Source of the DNA: JAAZIN01 sp033809435
Lineage (GTDB): Bacteria > Bacillota > Dethiobacteria > DTU022
Length of the DNA: 9,146 nucleotides
Reading direction: 5' to 3'
Assembly: GCA_033809435.1 (NCBI GenBank)
Contig: JAPXLS010000087.1
Location: 1-9,146, forward strand
Shown piece after piece: positions 1 through 5,507 of this stretch. Position 1 is the stretch's first letter; every line of letters begins with the position of its first letter. The notes below the pieces were generated by a model. That model searched no databases. It saw nothing but the letters and a program-made list of their open reading frames with translations, and was not told where the DNA came from. The position numbers were made by a program, and so were the translations under genes.

Positions 1-1150
1 CTCCGGGGAAAGCCTGTGCAAAACCCTCAAGCGCGGTAATTCTCTCCCTGGCGTAGGCCGCCTTCTGCAGGGAGAGCTCCGCCACTTCGCGCAAACCCGC
101 CGGCCCCATGGCCGCCAGGTAGACCGCTGCGGCAAGGGCATTCAGAGCCTGGTTGGAGCAGACATTGGAGATGGCCCTCCCCCGGCGAATGTGCTGCTCG
201 CGCGTCTGCAGGGTCAGCACAAAGCCTCGCCGGCCCTCACCATCCACGGTTTCACCCGCAATGCGCCCGGGGATCCGCCGGATCAGCTCCTTTTTGGCGG
301 CAAAGAAGCCGAGCAGGGGACCGCCAAAGGAGGGGGCGCCGCCCAGGCTCTGGCCCTCGCCGGTAACGATATCGGCGCCGTATTCCGCCGGGGCCCGGCA
401 GAGGGCCAGTGAAATGGGATCGGCTGAGAGCACCAGCAGGGCACCGTGCCGGCGGGCCAGCGCAGCGGCAGCATCCATCTCCTCGAGCAAACCGAAGAAG
501 TTGGGCTGTTGCAGCAGCAGCGCCGCGGTGTCGTCATCAAGCAGATCCTCGAGCCGCGCATTGTCCGTGGCCCCTTCGTGCAGGGGCAGCTCCAGCATCT
601 GCAGGTCGCGCACTTCCAGGTAGCTCTGCAGAACGCGGCGGTAATGCGGGTTCACCGAGCGGGAAACGAGCACTTTGTTGCGCCGCGTCGCCGCGCAGGC
701 CGCCACCGCGGCCTCGGCCAGGGCCGAAGCTCCGTCATAGAGGGAGGCATTGGCCGCACCCATTCCGGTGAGACGGCAGATCAGGGTCTGGTACTCGAAG
801 ATGGACTGCAGCACCCCCTGGCTCATCTCGGCCTGGTAGGGGGTATAGGCGGTATAGAACTCGCTCCGCCCCGTGAGGTGCGACACCACGCTGGGGATGA
901 AGTGATCGTACACGCCCGCTCCCAGAAAAGAGGGGTATTCCCGCAAATGATTGTTCCTGGCCGCCAGATCGCCCAGGTGGGCCAGCGCCTCCATCTCGGA
1001 GAGAGGGGGCGGCAGTTTCAGATCCTCCCGCAGGCGGATCTCCCCGGGAAGGGCGCTGTAGAGTTCATCAGCCGAGGCGGCACCGATGGCGGCCAGCATC
1101 TCTCGCCGCTCTGCAGCTGTAAGAGGCAGGTAATGGCTGCCGCCGCTCAT
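1..1150 (-). CDS. gcvPA: Glycine dehydrogenase (decarboxylating) subunit 1, GcvPA, 3' end outside window
   Basis: This is the N-terminal half of the two-subunit P-protein, which with GcvPB decarboxylates glycine and passes the aminomethyl group to lipoylated GcvH. I translated it by hand: 383 codons are open from the ATG at 1150 to the window edge, so roughly the last 60 residues of a usual ~445-residue protein are missing. Family blocks seen are FLGAGVYDHF (residues 75-84), YTPYQAEMSQG (102-112), ASLYDG (135-140), QPNFFG (215-220), GEGQSLGG (264-271) and TREQHIRR with SNVCSNQAL (316-336). The start codon overlaps the gcvH stop in an ATGA, and an AGGAGG lies inside the gcvH end, so the two are probably translationally coupled. 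The PLP-binding lysine belongs to GcvPB, expected further left. No frameshift was found. The identification is very secure. Confidence 0.96.
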   Translation of the reverse strand, partial: MSGGSHYLPLTAAERREMLAAIGAASADELYSALPGEIRLREDLKLPPPLSEMEALAHLGDLAARNNHLREYPSFLGAGVYDHFIPSVVSHLTGRSEFYTAYTPYQAEMSQGVLQSIFEYQTLICRLTGMGAANASLYDGASALAEAAVAACAATRRNKVLVSRSVNPHYRRVLQSYLEVRDLQMLELPLHEGATDNARLEDLLDDDTAALLLQQPNFFGLLEEMDAAAALARRHGALLVLSADPISLALCRAPAEYGADIVTGEGQSLGGAPSFGGPLLGFFAAKKELIRRIPGRIAGETVDGEGRRGFVLTLQTREQHIRRGRAISNVCSNQALNALAAAVYLAAMGPAGLREVAELSLQKAAYARERITALEGFAQAFPG

Positions 1151-1545
1151 TTTTCTGCCTCCTCCTTCATGAAGGCGGCATAGGCTTCCCCTTCCAGCAG
1201 TTCGGGGTTCGCATAACCGGAAGCCACCTTGATCTTGACCACCCAGGCATCGCCAAAGGGATCCTCATTCAACAGCTCCGGCCGGTCCTGGAGCGCCTCA
1301 TTTATCTCCACCACCTCGCCGTCCACCGGTGCGTAAAGGTCGGATACGGCCTTGACCGATTCGAGCACCGCCAGGCTCTCTCCAACCCGCGCCTGCCGCC
1401 CTATTTCGGGCAGCTCCACGTAAACAACATCCTTGAGCATATCCTGAGCATAGTCGGTAATCCCCACCGTGGCAGTATCTCCTTCGAGAAGAACCCACTC
1501 GTGGGTGCGGCTGTATTTCAATCCTGCCTTCACTTCCCATGTCAT
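1147..1545 (-). CDS. gcvH: Glycine cleavage system H protein, lipoyl carrier
   Basis: GcvH is the small mobile carrier whose lipoyl-lysine shuttles the aminomethyl group from the P-protein to the T-protein and is reoxidised by the L-protein. The 132-residue product has the family length. It opens with the typical YSRTHEW block (residues 11-17), contains VGITDYAQ (27-34), and carries the lipoylation motif ESVKAVSD with lysine 65 as the modified residue. The ATG at 1545 overlaps the gcvT TGA in an ATGA, and AGGAGG sits 8 bases upstream inside gcvT. A second ATG at 1540 is out of frame. The 3' end overlaps gcvPA in the same way, giving a tightly coupled T-H-PA order. No lipoate ligase or L-protein gene is visible in the window, so these must be supplied from elsewhere. 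Confidence 0.97.
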   Translation of the reverse strand: MTWEVKAGLKYSRTHEWVLLEGDTATVGITDYAQDMLKDVVYVELPEIGRQARVGESLAVLESVKAVSDLYAPVDGEVVEINEALQDRPELLNEDPFGDAWVVKIKVASGYANPELLEGEAYAAFMKEEAEK

Positions 1546-2648
1546 GACGATCCCCTCCTGTAAAATGGTAATTTCACAATCCGGGCGCGATGCGGCTTAT
1601 CCCGGATCACGACCTCGGCCTCGCTTCCCGGTGCTCCCTCTCCGGGCGAAAAAAAGGCCATCCCGATGGATTTGTTCAGCGTGGGGGAATAGGTACCGCT
1701 GCTGACGACGCCGATCTCCTTGCCGGCGGCGAAAACACGGTAGCCCTCCCTGATCACACCCCGATCCAGCAGGGTCAGGCCGCCCAGCCGCCTGGCCCGG
1801 CCTGCCTCTTTCTGCCGCAGCAGGGCCTCGCGGCCGGTAAAATCGCCCTTGTCAAAGGAAACAAACCGATCCAGGCCCGCCTCCAGCGGGGAGATGGACT
1901 CGCTCAGCTCGTGCCCGTATAGGGGCAACGAGGCCTCGAGGCGCAGCACGTCACGCGCCCCCAACCCCGCCGGCGTCAGACCCAGATCGCGCACCCTGCC
2001 CGCTTCCAGCAGCTCATCCCAGAGTTTTTCCGCCCTGTCCGGTGAGCAGAAGACCTCAAAACCGTCTTCCCCGGTATAGCCTGTTCGCGAGACCATGCAC
2101 TTTATTCCGGACAGTTCGACTTCGGAAATAAAATGATAGTAGCGCAGCTGATCCAGCGGGGCCTGCGTCAGGGCCTTCAGCACAGCCAGGCTGTTGGGTC
2201 CCTGGATGGCCACAAGGGCCGTCTCGGGCGAGAGGTCGCTTAGAGTTACCCCCTCCCCCACCTTTTCAGAAAGCCAGGCAAAATCTTTTGCCGCATTGGC
2301 CGCATTGACCACGAGCATGTATTTCTGCGGCCCGCAGCGGTAGACCAGAATATCATCCACCGTTCCGCCTTGCGGATAACAGACGGGGCTGTAGACGATC
2401 CGGCCGTCTTTCATTTTGGAGATGTCGTTGGTCAGAACCTTCTGCAGAAAAGCAGCCGCCCCCGGCCCTTCAACAACAAATTCGCCCATATGCGAAGTAT
2501 CGAAAAGGCCGGCCATGCGCCGCGTCTGGCGCACCTCGGTAATGATCCCCTCGTACTGCACCGGCATGAGCCAGCCGCCGTACTCAACCAGGTCGCCTTC
2601 AAGCGCCTGATGTTTTCCGTAAAGAGGGGTTTTTTGCAAATCGGCCAT
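1542..2648 (-). CDS. gcvT: Glycine cleavage system T protein (aminomethyltransferase)
   Basis: GcvT takes the aminomethyl group from GcvH, releases ammonia and forms 5,10-methylenetetrahydrofolate. The 368-residue product has the normal family length. Visible blocks are FDTSHMGE (residues 49-56), GGTVDDILVYR (94-104, including the conserved Asp-Asp pair of the folate site), AIQGPNS (147-153) and RTGYTGEDGFE (188-198). The frame stays open upstream to 2885, but that extension reads through the riboswitch and terminator and resembles no protein. I chose the ATG at 2648 because AAGGTGGTG lies 6 bases before it and MADLQKTPLYGKHQALEG is the usual GcvT N-terminus. It is the first gene behind the glycine riboswitch, so expression should rise with glycine. 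It overlaps gcvH by 4 bases. Confidence 0.97.
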   Translation of the reverse strand: MADLQKTPLYGKHQALEGDLVEYGGWLMPVQYEGIITEVRQTRRMAGLFDTSHMGEFVVEGPGAAAFLQKVLTNDISKMKDGRIVYSPVCYPQGGTVDDILVYRCGPQKYMLVVNAANAAKDFAWLSEKVGEGVTLSDLSPETALVAIQGPNSLAVLKALTQAPLDQLRYYHFISEVELSGIKCMVSRTGYTGEDGFEVFCSPDRAEKLWDELLEAGRVRDLGLTPAGLGARDVLRLEASLPLYGHELSESISPLEAGLDRFVSFDKGDFTGREALLRQKEAGRARRLGGLTLLDRGVIREGYRVFAAGKEIGVVSSGTYSPTLNKSIGMAFFSPGEGAPGSEAEVVIRDKPHRARIVKLPFYRRGSS

Positions 2649-2654
2649 CTGTTT

Positions 2655-2663
2655 CACCACCTT
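2655..2663 (-). promoter_or_regulatory. Ribosome binding site of gcvT
   Basis: The minus strand reads AAGGTGGTG, close to the consensus AAGGAGGTG, six bases before the ATG at 2648. It settles the gcvT start against the much longer open frame that begins inside the riboswitch. The identical nine bases precede the hydantoinase-like gene at 7523-7531. Confidence 0.85.
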
Positions 2664-2679
2664 GGTTGTAGTATTCCCG

Positions 2680-2703
2680 GCTGCTTCCCCATCGGGAAGC
2701 AGC
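2680..2703 (-). other. Perfect 10-bp hairpin in the gcvT leader, role unknown
   Basis: GCTGCTTCCC pairs perfectly with GGGAAGCAGC around a four-base loop. The hairpin lies downstream of the riboswitch terminator and 16 bases upstream of the gcvT ribosome binding site. On the transcribed strand it is followed by CGGGAATACTA, with no run of U, so it does not look like an intrinsic terminator. It might affect mRNA stability, pausing or access to the ribosome binding site. The hairpin is seen directly, while its function is unknown. Confidence 0.6.
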
Positions 2704-2765
2704 TCCTCCGAATTCCCGCATCTGGCTGCCGGCAGATCACCCCCAGTTCCACGCTTTGTTGTAAT

Positions 2766-2817
2766 AATAAAGGCAAAAGCAAAGGACAGCGGAAAACCGA
2801 CCGGCTTTCCCCTGTCC
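2766..2817 (-). terminator. Intrinsic terminator, expression platform of the glycine riboswitch
   Basis: On the minus strand GGACAG, one G-G mismatch, then GGAAAGCC pairs across a GGTC loop with GGTTTTCC, G and CTGTCC (stem-loop 2784-2817). It is followed by the T-rich TTTGCTTTTGCCTTTATT. The foot of the stem (2816-2817) uses two bases that also close helix P1 of aptamer 2 (2816-2821). Glycine-stabilised P1 should therefore hinder the terminator and allow transcription into gcvT. The preceding bases contain GGACAG twice in overlapping register (GGACAGAGGACAG), so the 3' CTGTCC could pair with either copy. The terminator is well supported by form, and the switching direction is inferred from known gcv riboswitches. 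Confidence 0.8.
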
Positions 2818-3007
2818 TCTGTCCTTTCACCTGAGAGATTTGACTCCCGGCATGCCGGGAGAATTTCCCCGTCGGTGTCCCGCACGATGCAGGAACTCTC
2901 CAGAGGCGCGTCCCCTGCCGGTGCTGTTACCTGAGAGTTTCCTCCCCGGCCGCCAAAGCCGGAGAATTGCTCCTTCGGTGTCCCCCGTTAAAGGTCCTCT
3001 CCCAGCA
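2816..3007 (-). promoter_or_regulatory. Tandem glycine riboswitch (two aptamers)
   Basis: Two copies of the glycine aptamer core lie head to tail. Each has GGAGAG at the 5' side, a GACACCG block (2976-2982 in aptamer 1, 2873-2879 in aptamer 2) and CTCTCAGG at the 3' side (2930-2937 and 2830-2837, exactly 100 bases apart). Helix P1 of aptamer 1 is TGCTG (3003-3007) with CAGCA (2922-2926). P1 of aptamer 2 is CCTCTG (2901-2906) with CAGAGG (2816-2821). The 18-base palindrome at 2844-2861 is the variable arm of aptamer 2. Glycine binding is known to switch such elements on for glycine-cleavage operons, and gcvT-gcvH-gcvPA follows directly, with a terminator in between as the output device. Confidence 0.95.
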
Positions 3008-3029
3008 AGTTCATACGCAATACATGTCT

Positions 3030-3058
3030 ATTTTAACAGATAAAGACAGGATGCACAA
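3030..3058 (-). promoter_or_regulatory. Probable promoter of the riboswitch-gcv operon
   Basis: The minus strand has TTGTGC (3053-3058), a 17-base spacer and TAAAAT (3030-3035). The -10 box matches the sigma-A consensus at five of six positions, while the -35 matches at only three. Transcription would start near 3022-3024, about 15 bases before aptamer 1, a normal distance for a riboswitch leader. It lies about 36 bases beyond the stop of the second MttB gene. I see no terminator in that gap, so read-through from the methyltransferase operon into the riboswitch is also possible. Confidence 0.6.
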
Positions 3059-3093
3059 CTTCAAGAAAGGAAAGCTTTATCTGGCAGCCTTCT

Positions 3094-4515
3094 CTATTTT
3101 TTTATCCTGTCGATATAGCTCAGCAGCTCCTTTTCAATTTTCTCATCCAGGGGGGGCGCCTGGTACTGTTCAAGCAGCTCCTTGTAATGCTTGCCGGCAT
3201 TGACCGCGGTATCAGGAATTTTACCGCTAAAATAGGCTTTGCGCGAGCTGACCAGCGGTTCACGCATATCCCTCATATGCCTGAAGGTATGCTCTTCACC
3301 CAGGTAATTGCCGCCGCTGCCCACATGCAGGATGGTCTCCTTACCCAGATGCTCCTCGTCCACGGCAATTCCTTCAAAATATTTTTTTACCATGCCGCAG
3401 ATCTCGTCATCGATGATAAATTTCTCGAATGACATGGTCATGTAGTTTTCCAGCAAGCCGGCGGCATGCAGGATGAAGTGAAAACCGCTCTGCACCGCCG
3501 CCATGAAGAGGAACATGGACTCGTAACCGCTCTGGGCATCGGGCAGCAGGGCATCGGTCAGGGAACCGCCGCCCCTGGAAGGTACGCCGTAATAACGGGC
3601 CAGCTGGGCCGTGCCGGCAAACATAAGCGCCGTCTCGGGGCTGCCGATGGCCAGCCCGCCGGTTTTGAGGTCAACAACACTGGAGGCTGAACCGTAGATC
3701 ACGGGTGTGCCCGGACTGACCAGCTGGGCCAGGGTGATGCAGGCAATTACCTCGGCGTTCTGCTGAACCAGGGCAGCAGCCAGAGTCACCGGAGCTGTTG
3801 TCCCGGTCATGCTCAGGGAGGCTATGACCATGGGCTGCCTGTACCCTGCATATACCAGCAGCGATTCCATCATGCGCCGGTCAAGCTGCAAGGGGCTGTT
3901 GGTATTGATCAGTGTCAGGAGAACGGGGTGCTTTTTGACATAGTCAGCCCCCCCGTAAACAATTGACGCCATCTCCACGCATTCATGCGCTTTTTTCGCC
4001 CCCAGAGCACTGCCCATCAGGCATTTATCGGTGTATTTGACAGCAGCATGAAGCATCCGTGCATGGCGCAGCTCGTCAGGGATATCGGTAGGCTCCACCA
4101 GCACCCCTCCGACGACATCTATATTCTCGCTGGCGCCGCTGAGTTTGGTAAAAGCGATATAATCCTCATATGTGGAGGTTCTCCTCTTGCCCAGCTCCAG
4201 GTCCATCACAAAGGGGGCACCATATCCCGGGGAAAGGACAGTGTTGGAGCCGCCGATGAACATATTATTCTCGGGGTTCCGCGCATGCAGGGTAAATTCG
4301 CCCGGGGCGATTGCCAGCTGTTCCTCCACCAGTTTCCCCGGCAAAAATACCTTCTCCCCTTCCATCTTTGCCCCATTCTTCTCCAGTATCCTTCGTGATT
4401 CCGCATGGGCCACCTCTATGCCGTTTTTTTCAAGGACTTCCAGCGAGGCCCTGTGAATCTGCAGAAGTTCCTCCTGGGAGATCACATCAGTATAAGCGAT
4501 TTTCCGGCCAATCAT
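3094..4515 (-). CDS. MttB-family corrinoid methyltransferase, non-pyrrolysine, second copy (glycine-betaine type?)
   Basis: This TIM-barrel enzyme of the trimethylamine methyltransferase family (MttB/MtgB, COG5598 type) should transfer a methyl group from a quaternary or N-methylated amine to a cob(I)alamin protein. The 473-residue frame has no internal stop, so it is a pyrrolysine-free homologue. Family-like stretches are LSPGYGAPFVMDL (residues 94-106), NTNSPLQLDRRMMESLL (204-220), GGGSLTDALLPDAQSGYES (315-333), LENYMTMSFEKFIIDDEICG (355-374) and GSGGNYLGEEHT (399-410). These recall MtgB, the glycine betaine methyltransferase, and the MtgA-like gene stands just upstream, the pairing known from Desulfitobacterium. 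The substrate is still an inference, and proline betaine, carnitine or another betaine is possible. AAAGGAGG lies 7 bases before the ATG. The stop is TAG. The protein differs strongly from the other MttB copy in this window. Confidence 0.88.
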   Translation of the reverse strand: MIGRKIAYTDVISQEELLQIHRASLEVLEKNGIEVAHAESRRILEKNGAKMEGEKVFLPGKLVEEQLAIAPGEFTLHARNPENNMFIGGSNTVLSPGYGAPFVMDLELGKRRTSTYEDYIAFTKLSGASENIDVVGGVLVEPTDIPDELRHARMLHAAVKYTDKCLMGSALGAKKAHECVEMASIVYGGADYVKKHPVLLTLINTNSPLQLDRRMMESLLVYAGYRQPMVIASLSMTGTTAPVTLAAALVQQNAEVIACITLAQLVSPGTPVIYGSASSVVDLKTGGLAIGSPETALMFAGTAQLARYYGVPSRGGGSLTDALLPDAQSGYESMFLFMAAVQSGFHFILHAAGLLENYMTMSFEKFIIDDEICGMVKKYFEGIAVDEEHLGKETILHVGSGGNYLGEEHTFRHMRDMREPLVSSRKAYFSGKIPDTAVNAGKHYKELLEQYQAPPLDEKIEKELLSYIDRIKK

Positions 4516-4530
4516 GTTTATGCCTCCTTT

Positions 4531-4547
4531 GGCGGGTTGAACCCGCC
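4531..4547 (-). other. Perfect 7-bp hairpin abutting the ribosome binding site of the second MttB gene
   Basis: GGCGGGT and ACCCGCC form a seven-base-pair GC-rich stem with a three-base loop. On the transcribed strand it ends directly before AAAGGAGG, the ribosome binding site of the gene starting at 4515. No U-run follows, so it is not an intrinsic terminator. It may act as an mRNA end stabiliser or processing site that lets this gene be expressed at a level different from the upstream genes. That role is inference only. Confidence 0.5.
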
Positions 4548-4601
4548 TGTAACTGCACCGGGGGCAAGGGGCTTGTCATGGTGAAGAATCATCGATTATC
4601 A

Positions 4602-4618
4602 GGGGCTGCAGAAGCCCC
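4602..4618 (-). other. Short GC-rich hairpin just after the methyl-THF methyltransferase gene
   Basis: GGGGCT pairs with AGCCCC around a five-base loop, beginning three bases after the TAG of the upstream gene. The following bases, TGATAATCGATG, contain no U-run, so termination would be weak at best. Together with the hairpin at 4531-4547 it fills much of the 106-base gap between the two genes, the widest gap in the methyl-transfer module. Confidence 0.45.
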
Positions 4619-4621
4619 GCG

Positions 4622-5416
4622 CTAGTCGAGTAGCCCCGCCCGCGACGCCTTCAGATATTCCATGCCGTAAGCATCCCTGTTCAACAGCACCTCCGCTGTT
4701 TTGATGGACTTGATGATCTCCCGATCCAGGGGATCGATGAGCGCCGAGTCCAGCCCTCTTTCCATGGCCATGACCAGGAAGGTCCGGTTCAGCAGGGCGC
4801 GATGGGGCAGACCAAAGGATATGTTGCTCAGGCCGCAGGTAATATGGACTCCCTTGTTCCATCCGGCAATGCCGGCGATGGTTTCCAGGGCCTGAAAGCC
4901 GTACTCCCCATCAACGCTGATGGGTTTGATCAGGGGATCGAAGAATACATTTTCCGGAGCCACTCCGTCTCTTTCCAGATCGGCCATGAGCTGTTCCGCC
5001 ACCTGCAGCCTTTCTGCCGATGTCTCCGGCATCCCCGCATCGCTCATGCAAAGGGCAAGAACTTTTGCTTTGTATTCCTTGACAAGAGGTACAATTTCCT
5101 CGTACCTCTGTTTTTCCGCTGTGATGGAGTTGATCAGGGGTGTGCCGCGGTGCACTTTGAGGGCCTCCCTGAGCGCCTCCGCCCTGGGGCTGTCCAGGGC
5201 CAGCGGTTTGTCAACTGCGTCCTGTACCGTTTCTGTCAGCCAGACCAGGTATTCGACCTCATCGTAGACAAAGGCACCGGCATTGACGTCAATATAGTCT
5301 GCTCCGTGCTCGGCCTGCTTCCTGGCAATATCCTGAATATAGCGGACATCTTTCTCCTCGATTGCTTTTTTTATCGATGTTCTCGTGGAATTGATCAATT
5401 CACCAATGATAATCAT
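4622..5416 (-). CDS. Methyltetrahydrofolate:corrinoid methyltransferase (MtgA/AcsE type)
   Basis: This pterin-binding TIM-barrel protein (dihydropteroate-synthase-like fold) moves a methyl group between a methylated corrinoid protein and tetrahydrofolate, linking MttB chemistry to the folate pool. The 264 residues match the usual ~260-270. Visible blocks are IIIGELINSTR (2-12), GADYIDVNAG (38-47), LALDSP (72-77), PLINSIT (93-99), LCMSD (122-126), FFDPLIKP (158-165) and CGLSNISFGLPHR (194-206). Asp75, Asn96 and Asp160 fall at the positions I recall as pterin-binding in the Moorella AcsE enzyme, and Asn198 lies next to its key Asn199. MtgA, which serves glycine betaine demethylation, is the closest functional guess given the MttB neighbours. 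ATG 5416 is the only standard start in the frame, but no good ribosome binding site lies at normal distance. The stop is TAG. Confidence 0.9.
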   Translation of the reverse strand: MIIIGELINSTRTSIKKAIEEKDVRYIQDIARKQAEHGADYIDVNAGAFVYDEVEYLVWLTETVQDAVDKPLALDSPRAEALREALKVHRGTPLINSITAEKQRYEEIVPLVKEYKAKVLALCMSDAGMPETSAERLQVAEQLMADLERDGVAPENVFFDPLIKPISVDGEYGFQALETIAGIAGWNKGVHITCGLSNISFGLPHRALLNRTFLVMAMERGLDSALIDPLDREIIKSIKTAEVLLNRDAYGMEYLKASRAGLLD

Positions 5417-5429
5417 AATGTATGATTTA

Positions 5430-5459
5430 CCGGGTTGTCCCGGCTCTCTTCACCTCTCT
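5430..5459 (-). promoter_or_regulatory. Displaced ribosome binding site plus hairpin before the methyl-THF methyltransferase
   Basis: The best Shine-Dalgarno-like stretch before the ATG at 5416 is AGAGAGGTGA at 5450-5459, 33 bases away, which is too far for a normal site. Between them lies a five-base-pair hairpin, CCGGG/CCCGG with a four-base loop (5430-5443). Folding it would still leave about 19 bases of spacing. The frame upstream of the ATG reaches a TGA without any ATG, GTG or TTG, so no longer start rescues it. A ten-codon mini-frame ends in the AGGTGA itself (5483 to 5451). Its significance is unproven. Confidence 0.4.
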
Positions 5460-5507
5460 CCCGTAATTTCCTGGGAACGCATATCGCCGCTGCCGCAGAT
5501 AAACCCC

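Noticed and set aside
446..1183. Plus-strand open frame of 245 codons
   Set aside because: It lies antisense to gcvPA and the end of gcvH, both clearly recognised, and its translation is low-complexity and unlike any family.
2844..2861. 18-base perfect palindrome as a possible operator
   Set aside because: It lies inside aptamer 2, where a variable hairpin arm is expected, so the riboswitch explains it.
2649..2885. 79-residue N-terminal extension of gcvT open in frame
   Set aside because: It covers part of riboswitch aptamer 2, the terminator and the leader, has no protein-like family match, and a strong ribosome binding site marks the ATG at 2648.
3067..3076. AAAGCTTT palindrome as a terminator for the methyltransferase operon
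   Set aside because: Only eight self-complementary bases, with no loop and no following U-run.
4602..4618. Hairpin as a true intrinsic terminator after the methyl-THF methyltransferase gene
   Set aside because: The stem is short and followed by TGATAATCG rather than a U-run, so I list it only as an unexplained hairpin.
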